DNA of 64,000 bases from Acidobacteriota bacterium (GCA_016712445.1 JADJRB010000002.1:558001-622000); one strand, 5' to 3'; counted from the stretch's first letter, positions 17,426 to 28,265 are shown. Program-made: numbers and translations. Notes: generated by a model from the letters alone, not told the origin.

Positions 17426-17833
17426 CTAGTTGGCGAGCGCGGCGCGGATGCCTTCGAGATAGGCGATCTGTTCCTGCAGCGCGAACTGCTTGGTGTCGTC
17501 CTTGTCGAGCGCCAGCAGCTTCAGGCGCGCGGCTTCGATCTCGGCGTCGACTTCCTCGGCCTTGATGTCGGTCAGATTGCGCGCCTCTTCGGCAAGGATC
17601 GTCAGGCCGGCCGGCGTCACGTCTGCAAAACCGCCGCGCACATAGATGCGCATCTTCACGGTGTCGCCTTCCAGCACGCGGACAATGCCGTTCTTCAGCG
17701 TCGTCATGAACGGCGCGTGGTGGGCCAGCACGCCGAACTCACCTTCCGTACCCGGAGCGATGACGTGGTCGACCTCTCCCGAGAACAGTTCCCGGGAGGG
17801 CGACACGAGAGAGAAGTGCAGCTTGTCAGCCAT
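17426..17833 (-). CDS. atpC: ATP synthase F1 subunit epsilon
   Basis: A 135-residue central-stalk subunit that links the gamma subunit to the c-ring and can inhibit ATP hydrolysis. The N-terminal beta-sandwich is clear (LHFSLVSPSRELFSGEVDHVIAPGTEGEFGVLAHHAPF). The C-terminal helical hairpin is present from about residue 90. It is the last gene of the atpHAGDC series, 26 bp after atpD, and is followed by a terminator hairpin. Confidence 0.97.
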   Translation of the reverse strand: MADKLHFSLVSPSRELFSGEVDHVIAPGTEGEFGVLAHHAPFMTTLKNGIVRVLEGDTVKMRIYVRGGFADVTPAGLTILAEEARNLTDIKAEEVDAEIEAARLKLLALDKDDTKQFALQEQIAYLEGIRAALAN

Positions 17834-17859
17834 CAGTCAGGTTCCTGCAGCAGCTGCGC

Positions 17860-19287
<1,428 letters not shown>

Positions 19288-19330
19288 CTTGATCGTCTCC
19301 TCGGGAGATGAAGTGTGTCTGGTTACTGGT

Positions 19331-20209
19331 CTAGAGGGCTTCGGCACCGGAGATGATCTCGATCAGCTCCTTGGTAATCTGCGCCTGGCGGGCCCGGTTG
19401 TATTTCAGGTTCAGGGCCTTGATCAGGTCCTTGGCATTGCGTGTCGCGTTGTCCATCGCCGTCATCCGGCTGGCCTGCTCACCGGCCGAGCTTTCCAGCA
19501 GGGCGGACAGGATCTGCGTGTTGATGTAGCGCGGCAGGAGCGCCTCAAGCAGCGCTTCCTCGTTCGGTTCATAGGTGTAGATCGCGCCGCCAAGATCGAT
19601 CACCGGCGCACCTTCCGGTGCCTTGGCGGGGATCAGCTGCTGGGCCGTCGGCACCTGGGTGAGGACGTTCTTGAACTGTGAATAGATCAGCGTGGCGACA
19701 TCGAAATCGCCGGCTTCGTAGCCCTTGGTCAAAAGGCTGCCGACCGAAAGCGCCGACTCCGAGAAGTCGTTGCCCTTCACGTCGGACAGGTTCACGTGAC
19801 CGGTGAACAGGTTCGAATAGTCGCGCACGAGCTGTTCGCGGCCCTTCTTGCCGATGGTCAGGACCTTCACGGTCTTGCCTTCGGCGAGCAGCGCCTGGAT
19901 CTTCTGGCGGGCCAGTTTCACGACATAGGCGTTGAAGCCGCCGGCGAGACCTCGCTCGGCGGTCATCACGACCACCAGGTGCACATCGCTCTTGCCGGTG
20001 CCGGCAAGCAGTTTCGGGCCGCCGCCGCCTGCCGAGCTGGCGAGGTTTGCCAGCACGGCCGCCATACGCTCCGCATACGGACGGGCAGCCGTCGCGGCTT
20101 CCTGCGCACGCTTCAGCTTCGCCGCTGCAACGAGTTGCATGGCTTTCGTGATCTTCTGCGTGGATTTCACGCTGGAGATCCGGTTTTTCAGATCCTTAAG
20201 GCTGGGCAT
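19331..20209 (-). CDS. atpG: ATP synthase F1 subunit gamma
   Basis: The 292-residue rotor shaft. The N-terminal helix (SLKDLKNRISSVKSTQKITKAMQLVAAAKLKRAQEAA) and C-terminal helix (MDNATRNAKDLIKALNLKYNRARQAQITKELIEI) form the coiled coil that turns inside the alpha3beta3 ring. Both are highly conserved here. It sits between atpA and atpD as usual, with a 39-bp gap after atpA. Confidence 0.97.
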   Translation of the reverse strand: MPSLKDLKNRISSVKSTQKITKAMQLVAAAKLKRAQEAATAARPYAERMAAVLANLASSAGGGGPKLLAGTGKSDVHLVVVMTAERGLAGGFNAYVVKLARQKIQALLAEGKTVKVLTIGKKGREQLVRDYSNLFTGHVNLSDVKGNDFSESALSVGSLLTKGYEAGDFDVATLIYSQFKNVLTQVPTAQQLIPAKAPEGAPVIDLGGAIYTYEPNEEALLEALLPRYINTQILSALLESSAGEQASRMTAMDNATRNAKDLIKALNLKYNRARQAQITKELIEIISGAEAL

Positions 20210-20248
20210 GAGGGGCCTTCTTGGTCCTTAAAGCGACGGCAACGGGGC

Positions 20249-21784
20249 TCAGGCGAATTTCGAAGTGAACGCTTCGAGCGCAGCCTTGATTTCGGCTTCG
20301 ATCTCTTCGGTCAGCTCTTTCTTGTCGCGCAGCTTCGCGAGCAGGTCCTTCTTCGACCCGCGCATGTGGGCCAGCAGTTCCTTCTCGTAGCGGGTCACGT
20401 CCTTCAGGGGCACCTTGTCGAGGTAGCCGCGCGTACCGGCGTAGATCACGACGACCTGCTCTTCCATCAGCAGCGGCGAGTATTGCGGCTGTTTCAGGAG
20501 TTCCGTCAGGCGTGCGCCGCGGTTCAGCAGGCGCTGCGTGGCGGCGTCGAGGTCCGAACCGAACTTCGCGAAGGCGGCCATCTCGCGGTACTGGGCGAGT
20601 TCGCCCTTCATCGAGCCGGCAACCTTTTTCATCGCTTTCGTCTGGGCTGCAGAGCCCACGCGCGACACCGAGAGACCGACGTTCACGGCCGGGCGGATAC
20701 CCGAGTTGAAGAGGTCGGTTTCAAGGAAGATCTGGCCGTCGGTGATCGAGATCACGTTGGTCGGAATGTAGGCCGACACGTCGTTGGCCTGCGTCTCGAT
20801 GATCGGCAGCGCGGTCAGCGAACCCGAACCCATGTCCGCGTTCAGTTTCGCAGCGCGCTCCAGGAGGCGCGAGTGAAGGTAGAACACGTCGCCCGGATAG
20901 GCTTCGCGGCCCGGCGGACGGCGCAGCAGCAGCGACATCTGGCGATACGCAACAGCCTGCTTGGAAAGGTCATCATAAATGATGAGGGCGTGCATGCCGT
21001 TGTCGCGGAACCATTCGCCCATCGTGCAGCCGGTGAACGGCGCAAGGTATTGCATCGGGGCCGGTTCGGACGCGGTCGACGAGACGATGATCGTGTAGTC
21101 GAGCGCGCCGCGCTCTTCGAGGACTTTCACGACCTGCGCAACGGTCGAGCGCTTCTGGCCGATGGCGACGTAGACACAGAACAGCTTGTCCTTGTCGGAC
21201 TTGGCAGCGTCGTTGGTCGCTTTCTGGTTCAGGATGGTGTCGATGCAGATGGCGGTCTTGCCGGTCTGGCGGTCGCCGATCACGAGCTCGCGCTGGCCGC
21301 GGCCAACCGGGATCATGCCGTCGATGGCCTTGATACCGGTCATCATCGGCTCATGCACGCCCTTGCGCGGGATGATGCCCGGGGCTTTCACGTCGACGCG
21401 CTGGCGGCTGGCGACTTCGCCGAGCGGGCCCTTGCCGTCGATCGGCTCGCCGAGCGCGTTGACGACGCGGCCCAGCAGGGCCTTGCCAACCGGCGCAGCC
21501 ACGATCTCGCCGGCGCGTTTCACGGTCGCGCCTTCCTTGATGCCGCGGTCGTCGCCGAAGATCACGACGCCGACGTTGTCGCTCTCGAGGTTGAGGGCCA
21601 TGCCCTTCAGGCCGCCGTCGAACTCGACGAGTTCACCGGCCTGGACGCTGTCGAGGCCGTAAACGCGGGCGATACCGTCGCCGACCGAGAGCACTTGTCC
21701 GACGTCGGACACTTCGGCTTCGACGCCGAAATTGTCGATCTGGGACTTCAGGATGCCCGAAATTTCTGCGGGTGAAATATCCAT
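20249..21784 (-). CDS. atpA: ATP synthase F1 subunit alpha
   Basis: The 511-residue non-catalytic nucleotide-binding subunit. Walker A is GDRQTGKTAICIDTIL (near residue 170). The alpha-specific segments AYRQMSLLLRRPPGREAYPGD and VGLSVSRVGSAAQ are present. The alpha subunit provides the arginine finger to the beta active site (SRVGSAAQ region). It follows atpH with an 8-bp gap, giving the standard alphaproteobacterial F1 order H-A-G-D-C. Confidence 0.98.
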   Translation of the reverse strand: MDISPAEISGILKSQIDNFGVEAEVSDVGQVLSVGDGIARVYGLDSVQAGELVEFDGGLKGMALNLESDNVGVVIFGDDRGIKEGATVKRAGEIVAAPVGKALLGRVVNALGEPIDGKGPLGEVASRQRVDVKAPGIIPRKGVHEPMMTGIKAIDGMIPVGRGQRELVIGDRQTGKTAICIDTILNQKATNDAAKSDKDKLFCVYVAIGQKRSTVAQVVKVLEERGALDYTIIVSSTASEPAPMQYLAPFTGCTMGEWFRDNGMHALIIYDDLSKQAVAYRQMSLLLRRPPGREAYPGDVFYLHSRLLERAAKLNADMGSGSLTALPIIETQANDVSAYIPTNVISITDGQIFLETDLFNSGIRPAVNVGLSVSRVGSAAQTKAMKKVAGSMKGELAQYREMAAFAKFGSDLDAATQRLLNRGARLTELLKQPQYSPLLMEEQVVVIYAGTRGYLDKVPLKDVTRYEKELLAHMRGSKKDLLAKLRDKKELTEEIEAEIKAALEAFTSKFA

Positions 21785-21792
21785 CGAGCTAC

Positions 21793-22353
21793 TTATGCTC
21801 CCTTCATGGCGGTGTTCATGCGATTGAGTTTGGCGGCAACGCTGGCATCCACGAGCTTGGAGCCGATGCGCAGCTGGATGCCGCCGATGAGCGAGGGTTC
21901 AACCTCGCTGGAGAGTTCCACTTCGCCGCCGACCAGCTTGGCCAGAAGCGATTCGATGCGGGCGCGCTCGGCGCCGGTCATTTCCTTCGCGGTGCGCACG
22001 ACGGCGCGCTTCACGCCGCGCTGCTTCGCGTACAGCTGGTCGAACGCCGCTTCTGCGCCGAGGATGTCCTTCGCGCGGCCGTTGGTGGCGATAACACCCA
22101 GGAATTTGCTGAACAGCGGCGAATAGGCCGCCTTTGCCGCCACTGCCTTGAGGGCTGCCACTTTCGTGTCGCGGCTGAAGGCGGGCGAATCCAGCAGGGT
22201 CTTCAGGTCTTTCGAGGCGCGCACGCTTTCGGCGAACGCGCGGAAGTCCTTGTGGACGGCCGCCAGGACGCCTTTGTCCTGCGCCAGTTCGAACAGCGCG
22301 TTGGCATACCGCTGCGCTGCTTCACTCGTCTGCGTCACGCTCGATGCCGGCAA
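21793..22353 (-). CDS. atpH: ATP synthase F1 subunit delta (OSCP)
   Basis: The 186-residue stator subunit that joins the F1 crown to the b/b' stalk. The N-terminal helical bundle starts AAQRYANALFELAQDKG, and the C-terminal domain carries GGIQLRIGSKLVDASVAAKLNRM. No ATG is available: the frame is closed upstream by a TGA, and the first possible start is TTG at 22353, with GTG at 22338 as an alternative. Neither has a strong ribosome site. It is the first gene of the F1 operon, with a 189-bp gap to priA. Confidence 0.95.
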   Translation of the reverse strand: MPASSVTQTSEAAQRYANALFELAQDKGVLAAVHKDFRAFAESVRASKDLKTLLDSPAFSRDTKVAALKAVAAKAAYSPLFSKFLGVIATNGRAKDILGAEAAFDQLYAKQRGVKRAVVRTAKEMTGAERARIESLLAKLVGGEVELSSEVEPSLIGGIQLRIGSKLVDASVAAKLNRMNTAMKGA

Positions 22354-22372
22354 GGTCGATATCCGTCACGGT

Positions 22373-22403
22373 TAAAAGGGCGGAAATGCCCCGAAAATGT
22401 CAA
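22373..22403 (-). promoter_or_regulatory. Candidate promoter of atpHAGDC
   Basis: On the minus strand a consensus -35 element TTGACA lies at 22398-22403. A TTTTA-containing segment that could serve as -10 follows after 17-19 nt. This is the only good -35 match in the priA-atpH gap, and it sits 45-50 nt before the proposed atpH start. The -10 match is weak. Confidence 0.35.
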
Positions 22404-22542
22404 TTGCAGGCCGCCACAACCCGTGCGCGCCCGCTCAACTGTGCGGCGCTTAACACCAGAAAACTGCGCTGACAACATGGGCGCCCCGCCTGACGCTGCG
22501 GCGAAATGGCAAAGTTTCCTTCTGCCCCGGAATCCCCAGCAA

Positions 22543-24711
22543 TTACAGGAAGGAATAGGGATCGATATCGACCGACAAACGCACCTGTGACGGCAGTTTG
22601 AGGCGGCTGGTCCAGGCGGCCATGTAGGCCGACAGATCGACCGTGCGGGGGCTCTTCACGAGGAATCGCCGCCGATGGCGTCCGCGCAGCACCGTGATCG
22701 GCGCTGGCGCCGGGCCAAACAGTTCAATTCCTTCGGCATTTGGCGCCAGCGCCGCGAAATCCAGCGCCGTCCGGTCGACCAGCTCAGCCGACGGCGCCGA
22801 CAGGATCACCGCCGCCAGCCGTCCGAACGGCGGCAGGTCCAGTTCGGCCCGCACGGCGCGCTCGACCGCGAGGTAGCCGTCGCGGTCATTGGCGGCCAGG
22901 GCTTCCATCGCCGGATTGTCCGGGGCGTATGTCTGCACGATCGCCTTGCCCGGACGCTCAGCCCGGCCAGCCCGGCCCGCCACCTGGCTTAGCAACTGGT
23001 AGGTGCGCTCGCCTGCCCGCAGGTCGCCGCCTTTCAGGCCGCTATCGGCATCAACCACCCCGACAAGCGTGAGATTTGGAAAATTGTGCCCTTTGGCCAC
23101 GATCTGGGTGCCGATCAGCACGTCGATCTCGCCGGCCGCCATCCGGTCGATGATGCCGCGGGTGGCTTCGCCCCCTTGGGCCGTATCGGACGAGAAAATC
23201 TCGATCCGGGCATTCGGCAGCAGCACCCGCACCTCTTCAGCTACCCGTTCGACGCCGGGCCCTACCCCCATCAGCGAATCGGCCGCGCCGCATTTCGGGC
23301 AGGTTGCCGGTTTGGGCATCGAGAAGCCGGTCAGGTGGCAGACGAGCCGCCCGGAATAGCGGTGCTCGGTCAGCCAGTTCTCGGTGCCGGGTGATTTCAG
23401 CCGCTCACCGCACGCCTTGCAGATCACCAGAGGAGCATAACCTCGCCGGTTGAGGAAAAGCAGGGACTGTTCCCTCGCCGCCAGCGTTTCGGCGAGGCTG
23501 AGTTCGAGCAGGGGCGACAACCACTTGCCCTTTGCGGGCGGGGCTTTCTTCAGGTCGATCAGTTCGATGTCCGGCAGGCGCGCCGCCCCCGGCCGGGCCG
23601 CGAGGCGCAGGCGGATGTAGCGGCCGGCTTCGGCGTTCACGACCGTTTCCAGCGCCGGCGTTGCCGAGGCGAGGATGACCATCCCCTCCTCCAGCTTGGC
23701 GCGCATCACGGCGAGGTCGCGGGCATGATAGGTGACGCCGTCTTCCTGCTTGTAACTGCTGTCATGCTCCTCATCGACGATGACGAGCTTCAGCTTGCGG
23801 AACGGCAGGAACAGCGCCGAGCGGGCGCCGATGACGATGCGCGCGCGCCCGTGCATCGTCTCACGCATCGTGCGGCGGCGCTCTTTCGGGTTCAGGCCGG
23901 AATGCCAGGGCGCCGGGGCTGTGCCGAAGCGCGCCTCGAAGCGCGAGAGGATCGCCTGCGTCAGCGCGATCTCGGGCAAGAGAACGAGGATCTGTGCTTC
24001 GGGATCGCTGCGGAGTGTTTCGGCGATGGCCTCGAAATAAACTTCCGTCTTGCCGGAGCCCGTGACCCCGTCCAGCAGGTAGGCCGAGAAGCCGCCCTTG
24101 CGGACGCCCTCGCGTAACTCTTCGGCTGCAGCGGCTTGCTCTGCGGTCAGTTGTGCACCGGGCAGGTCCGGATCGGGATGCGGGAATGGCGGGTCGACGT
24201 CTTCTTCCACCGCTTCCAGCGCGCCCATCTCGACCAGCCCCTTGACGACGCTGGACGAGACGCCCGCCGCCGCTGCCAGCTCGGCGCCCGTCGCAAGGCC
24301 GAGCACGCCGGCCTGTTCCAGCACCCGGGCACGTGCCTCGGTGATCCGCCCCTCGGCGCGGCCGGTCGGGCGGTAGCGCACCTCGGTCGGCGAGGGCAGC
24401 ATCGCATCGCGCGCCCGCATCGCCATCGACAGGATCGTGCCCGGATGGCTGACCGTGTAGCGCGTCGTCCAGGCGAGGAACTCGCGCATCGGGCCAGTCA
24501 TCGGCGGCACGTCGTAGACGGCGCTGACCTCCTTCAGCTTGCGGTTCGAGCCGGGCCGGTCGTCCAGCACCTCGACCACCATGCCGAGCCGGTCATAGGG
24601 GCCGACCGGGGCGGCGACATAGCTGCCGGGCGCCAGCACCATGCCTTCGGGCACCGTATAGTCGAACGGTTCCGGCAACGGCATCGTGAAGAGAATCCGG
24701 GCGATGGGCAT
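22543..24711 (-). CDS. priA: Primosomal protein N' (replication restart helicase PriA)
   Basis: A 722-residue 3'-5' helicase that reloads the replisome at collapsed forks. It shows an N-terminal 3'-DNA-binding domain (IARILFTMPLPEPFDYTVPEG) and Walker A DGVTGSGKTEVYFEAI near residue 220. The DEEH box (IVDEEHDSSYKQ) follows. Zinc-binding cysteines are visible in ICKACGERL, RLVCHLTG and PATCPKCGAADS. Motif GTQIVAKGHNFPNLTLVGVVDAD and the AGRAGR motif follow. It lies upstream of the atpHAGDC operon on the same strand and divergent from the moxR-like gene. Confidence 0.97.
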   Translation of the reverse strand: MPIARILFTMPLPEPFDYTVPEGMVLAPGSYVAAPVGPYDRLGMVVEVLDDRPGSNRKLKEVSAVYDVPPMTGPMREFLAWTTRYTVSHPGTILSMAMRARDAMLPSPTEVRYRPTGRAEGRITEARARVLEQAGVLGLATGAELAAAAGVSSSVVKGLVEMGALEAVEEDVDPPFPHPDPDLPGAQLTAEQAAAAEELREGVRKGGFSAYLLDGVTGSGKTEVYFEAIAETLRSDPEAQILVLLPEIALTQAILSRFEARFGTAPAPWHSGLNPKERRRTMRETMHGRARIVIGARSALFLPFRKLKLVIVDEEHDSSYKQEDGVTYHARDLAVMRAKLEEGMVILASATPALETVVNAEAGRYIRLRLAARPGAARLPDIELIDLKKAPPAKGKWLSPLLELSLAETLAAREQSLLFLNRRGYAPLVICKACGERLKSPGTENWLTEHRYSGRLVCHLTGFSMPKPATCPKCGAADSLMGVGPGVERVAEEVRVLLPNARIEIFSSDTAQGGEATRGIIDRMAAGEIDVLIGTQIVAKGHNFPNLTLVGVVDADSGLKGGDLRAGERTYQLLSQVAGRAGRAERPGKAIVQTYAPDNPAMEALAANDRDGYLAVERAVRAELDLPPFGRLAAVILSAPSAELVDRTALDFAALAPNAEGIELFGPAPAPITVLRGRHRRRFLVKSPRTVDLSAYMAAWTSRLKLPSQVRLSVDIDPYSFL

Positions 24712-24788
24712 GTCGCAGTCCTCCTAGCCGCGCCCTTTCCCCGCGTCACGCCTTGCCTACACGCCGGGCGGCCCCTACCCCTGATTTC

Positions 24789-25781
24789 ATGGCGAAAGAC
24801 AAGAAAACTGGCTACGAGCCGCTGACCTCCATCGAGGCGATCACCGCAGGGCTCGGCACGGCGGGCTATATCTCCACGGCGCAGATCTCGACGGCGGTCT
24901 TCCTCGCCCACGGCCTGCGCAAGCCGATCCTGATCGAAGGCCCGGCGGGCGTCGGCAAGACCGATCTCGCCGCGTCGCTGGCGAAGTGGATGAACCTCAA
25001 CCTGATCCGCCTGCAGTGCTATGAAGGCCTCGATGAGGGCAAGGCGCTGTACGAGTGGAAATACGGCAAGCAGCTGCTCTACACGCAGATCCTGAAAGAG
25101 AAGCTCAACGAGCTGCTCGGCAGCGCCGAAACGCTGGCGGATTCGCTCGGCAAGCTGTCTGGATTCGAAGACCTGTTCTTCTCGCCGCAATTCCTCGAGG
25201 CCCGGCCGCTGCTCCACGCGATGCAGCAGGACAAGGGCTCGGTGCTGCTGATAGACGAGATCGACAAGTCGGACGAGGCGTTCGAGGCCTTCCTGCTGGA
25301 AGTGCTGTCGGACTATCAGGTGACCGTGCCGGAGATCGGCACGATCCGGGCGAACGTGCCGCCGCTGGTGATCCTCACGTCCAACAATGTGCGTGAACTT
25401 GGCGACGCCTTGAAGCGCCGCTGCCTTCACCTGCATATCGGCTTCCCCGACCATGAGCGCGAACAGCGCATCGTGCGTGCGCGGGTGGACGGCATTTCCG
25501 ATACGCTGCTCAATCAGCTGGTGCGTTTCGTCCAGTCAGTGCGCGAGACCGACATCAAGAAGCGCCCCTCCATTGCCGAGAGCGTCGACTGGGCCCGCAC
25601 ATTGCTGCTGCTGCACGCCAACACGCTGGACGAGGCCTTCGTGCGCGATACGCTGAACGTGCTGCTGAAGCATGAGAGCGACATTGCGGTGATCACGCCG
25701 GCCATCCCCAAGATGGTGCGCGAGGCGACCGGGCCGGACGCCCGGGGCCGGCTTGCCTCCGGTTATCCGGACATGGACTGA
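24789..25781 (+). CDS. MoxR-family AAA+ ATPase
   Basis: A 330-residue AAA+ chaperone-like ATPase. Walker A is EGPAGVGKTDLAASLA (near residue 50) and Walker B is LLIDEIDKSDEAFEAFLLEVL. Sensor 1 is VILTSNNVRELGDALKRRC. MoxR proteins pair with von Willebrand factor A proteins to mature or insert cofactors in target enzymes. The vWA gene follows 17 bp downstream, making a textbook pair of the CoxD/CoxE or YehL type. The start is ATG at 24789 (MAKDKKTGYE); 12 extra upstream codons are possible but unlikely. The target enzyme is not evident in the window. Confidence 0.88.
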   Translation: MAKDKKTGYEPLTSIEAITAGLGTAGYISTAQISTAVFLAHGLRKPILIEGPAGVGKTDLAASLAKWMNLNLIRLQCYEGLDEGKALYEWKYGKQLLYTQILKEKLNELLGSAETLADSLGKLSGFEDLFFSPQFLEARPLLHAMQQDKGSVLLIDEIDKSDEAFEAFLLEVLSDYQVTVPEIGTIRANVPPLVILTSNNVRELGDALKRRCLHLHIGFPDHEREQRIVRARVDGISDTLLNQLVRFVQSVRETDIKKRPSIAESVDWARTLLLLHANTLDEAFVRDTLNVLLKHESDIAVITPAIPKMVREATGPDARGRLASGYPDMD

Positions 25782-25798
25782 AGGCGCCCCGCTCGCCG

Positions 25799-27142
25799 AT
25801 GGAAAAGCAGATCTCCAACTTCATCCGTGCCCTGAGGTCTGCCGATGTGCGGGTCTCGACCGGTGAAGCGCTGGACGCGGCCCGGACCGTGGCTATGATC
25901 GGCTATGGCGACCGCGGCCTCATGAAGGATTCGCTCGCTTGCGTGCTGGCAAAGTCGGAAGCCGAGAAGTCGATCCACGACCGATTGTTTGATCTCTACT
26001 TCTCGGCCGCCCCCGCCGGTGCCCCGCCCGAAGCGGCGCAGGATGACACCAGCAACGCGAACGAAGACCCGGCCGATGCCGCCGAGCGTCTCTCGGCGCT
26101 GACCCAGCCCGGCAACGAACAGGCACTCGCCACCGCCGTGGAGCGCGCGGCAGAAGCGGCCGGCCTCAACGACATCCGCTTCTCGACGCAGGTGGCGTAT
26201 TTCGCCCAGTCGATGGTGCGCGCGATGGGCGGCGAGGCGTTGCAGGCTCGTCTTCTGGAAGCGCTCCAAGGGCGCACACCGGATGCCGACGCCGAAGCGC
26301 AGCGCCTGATCGACGTGCGCCGCACACTGACGATGGCAGCGCGGGAACGCGCCGAGCGCGCCTTCAATATTTTCGGCGCCGCCGAAACCGAACGATTCCG
26401 CGATGATGTCGCCGCCACCAAGCGCCTGTCGGCCATCGAGGCGAGCGACATGGCGCGCATGAAGCAGCTGATCGCGAAGGTGGCGAAGCGGCTCGCCGTG
26501 AAGCATTCGCGGCGCCGGAAGGTGACCCAGCGCGGCCTGCTGGATGTGCGCAGGACGATGCGGGCGAACGCGGGTGTCGACGGGATTCCGTTCAATGTGA
26601 TCTGGCGGCAGAAGAAGAAGGACCGGCCAAAGATCCTCGTCATCTGCGACGTATCGGGATCGGTGGCGGCCTATGTGCGCTTCCTGCTGCTGCTGCTCTA
26701 TTCGATGAAGGAAGCCATTCCGGATCTGCACGCCTTCGCGTTTTCCTACCGGCTGCAATGCGTTGACGACATCCTCGAGACGATGGAATTCGACGCGGCG
26801 ATCAAGAAGATCCTTCGCGAAGTGGGCCTGGGCTCGACGAGCTATGGCCAGGCTTTCTCGGACTTCAAGCTGGACCACGAGAGCAAGATAGACCGGCGCA
26901 GCACCATCATCATCCTCGGCGATGGCCGCTCGAACTATGGCGATCCGCGCCTCGACCTGTTCCGGGGCTTCGCGGGCCGCGCCAAGCGGATCATCTGGCT
27001 GAACCCGGAAGGCCGGGCGCTCTGGGGCACCGGCGACAGCGTCATCCCGCGCTACGAACCCTTCTGTGCACAGATGAGTCACGTCGCGACGCTGAAGGAC
27101 CTGGAGAAGGCGGTCGACGAAGTGCTGACCGCCTACGGATGA
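25799..27142 (+). CDS. vWA domain protein (CoxE-like), MoxR partner
   Basis: A 447-residue cytoplasmic protein. The N-terminal half is helical, and the C-terminal ~200 residues form a vWA domain with the MIDAS metal site DVSGSVAAY (DxSxS) and later threonine and aspartate residues (STSYGQAFSDF; IIILGDGRSNYGDP). The CoxE family acts with a MoxR ATPase (CoxD) in maturation of carbon monoxide dehydrogenase and related processes. Many alphaproteobacteria keep the pair without CO dehydrogenase. It is very likely co-translated with the preceding ATPase gene. The gene ends 3 bp from the convergent ccrM. Confidence 0.87.
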   Translation: MEKQISNFIRALRSADVRVSTGEALDAARTVAMIGYGDRGLMKDSLACVLAKSEAEKSIHDRLFDLYFSAAPAGAPPEAAQDDTSNANEDPADAAERLSALTQPGNEQALATAVERAAEAAGLNDIRFSTQVAYFAQSMVRAMGGEALQARLLEALQGRTPDADAEAQRLIDVRRTLTMAARERAERAFNIFGAAETERFRDDVAATKRLSAIEASDMARMKQLIAKVAKRLAVKHSRRRKVTQRGLLDVRRTMRANAGVDGIPFNVIWRQKKKDRPKILVICDVSGSVAAYVRFLLLLLYSMKEAIPDLHAFAFSYRLQCVDDILETMEFDAAIKKILREVGLGSTSYGQAFSDFKLDHESKIDRRSTIIILGDGRSNYGDPRLDLFRGFAGRAKRIIWLNPEGRALWGTGDSVIPRYEPFCAQMSHVATLKDLEKAVDEVLTAYG

Positions 27143-27145
27143 ACC

Positions 27146-28228
27146 CTAGTTGAGGCCCATCTCGTCGCGGTAGCGGCGGCGCAGCAGGTCGATCGGGGCG
27201 AGATCGCGCTTGTCGGTCTCGTAGTGCCAATACGTCCAGCCGTTGCAGGCGGGCGCCTGCTGGACGTGCGCACCGAGACGGTGGATCGAGCCAGAGATTG
27301 CGCCCGTGGTGAGCGAACCGTCGACCCGGATGCGGGCCTGGTGGCGGCGCTGCGGGCTGAACAGGCGGTCGCCGGGTTTCAGCCAGCCGGTCTCGATCAG
27401 CGCGCCGAACGGCACGCGCGCCAGAGACTTCTTGCTGCGCTCGGTCTCGAGGTCCTCGACATCCATCGGCTGGATGGATTTGAGGCGGCTGCGCGACAGG
27501 CGCACATAGGTTTCGTCGCGCTCCAGCCCGATATAGTTGCGGCCAAGGCGCTTGGCGGCGGCGGCGGTCGTGCCGGTGCCGGAGAACGGGTCGAGCACCA
27601 GGTCGCCCGGATTGGTGGTGGCCAGCAGCACGCGGTGAAGCAGCGATTCCGGTTTCTGGGTCGGGTGTGCCTTGCGGCCGGCCTCGTCCTTCAGACGCTC
27701 ACCGCCGGTGCACAGCGGGATCACCCAGTCGGAGCGCATCTGCTTGTCTTCGTTGAAGGTCTTCAGCGCGTCATAGTTGAAGGTCACGCGCGCGTCGCGG
27801 TTCTTGCCGGCCCAGATCAGCGTCTCGTGAGCGTTCTGGAAGCGCGTGCCCTTGAAGTTCGGCATCGGGTTGGTCTTCAGCCAGATCACGTCGTTCTGGA
27901 TCCAGAATCCCTGGTCCTGCAGCGCCGTGCCGACGCGGAAGATGTTGTGATAGGAGCCGATCACCCAGATGGCGCCGTCATCCTTCAGCACGCGCTGGCA
28001 CTGTTCCAGCCATTGATGCGTGAACAGATCATAATCGTCAAAGCTGGCGAACTTGTCCCATTCGTCATCAACGCCGTCGACGACCGACTGGTCCGGGCGG
28101 GTCAGCCCGCCGCCGAGCTGCAGGTTGTAGGGCGGGTCCGCGAACACGAGATCAACCGACTTGTCGGGAATGCGCGACAGCAGCTCGATACAGTCGCCTT
28201 GCGCAATCGTGTTCTTCTGGATGGTCAT
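27146..28228 (-). CDS. ccrM: Cell-cycle-regulated adenine DNA methyltransferase CcrM (GANTC)
   Basis: A 360-residue beta-class N6-adenine methyltransferase. The catalytic motif DPPYNLQLGGGLTRPDQS comes first (near residue 31), and the AdoMet motif DPFSGTGTTAAAAKRLGRNYIG follows near 225, the order of the HinfI/CcrM group that methylates GANTC. A C-terminal RAMA-type domain (~residues 270-355, VPFGALIETGWLKPGDRL) is the CcrM-specific DNA-contact extension. In Caulobacter it is made only late in the cell cycle, is destroyed by Lon, and its methylation state tunes ctrA, dnaA and its own promoter. The leader here contains GAATC and a CtrA-like box (listed separately). Confidence 0.96.
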   Translation of the reverse strand: MTIQKNTIAQGDCIELLSRIPDKSVDLVFADPPYNLQLGGGLTRPDQSVVDGVDDEWDKFASFDDYDLFTHQWLEQCQRVLKDDGAIWVIGSYHNIFRVGTALQDQGFWIQNDVIWLKTNPMPNFKGTRFQNAHETLIWAGKNRDARVTFNYDALKTFNEDKQMRSDWVIPLCTGGERLKDEAGRKAHPTQKPESLLHRVLLATTNPGDLVLDPFSGTGTTAAAAKRLGRNYIGLERDETYVRLSRSRLKSIQPMDVEDLETERSKKSLARVPFGALIETGWLKPGDRLFSPQRRHQARIRVDGSLTTGAISGSIHRLGAHVQQAPACNGWTYWHYETDKRDLAPIDLLRRRYRDEMGLN

Positions 28229-28260
28229 TCCGGGAGCCCCGCTGAAATCTACATGAGCGG

Positions 28261-28265
28261 GAATC
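28261..28265. promoter_or_regulatory. GANTC methylation site in the ccrM leader
   Basis: GAATC lies 32 bp upstream of the ccrM start. In Caulobacter the ccrM promoter leader also carries GANTC sites, whose full methylation represses transcription. The presence of the site is seen; its effect here is inferred. Confidence 0.5.

Noticed and set aside
19796..21775. 659-codon open frame on the plus strand
   Set aside because: It is antisense to atpA and atpG, which are beyond doubt. The composition (rich in His, Arg, Gly, Val) is typical of the reverse frame of high-GC coding DNA, and there is no family match.
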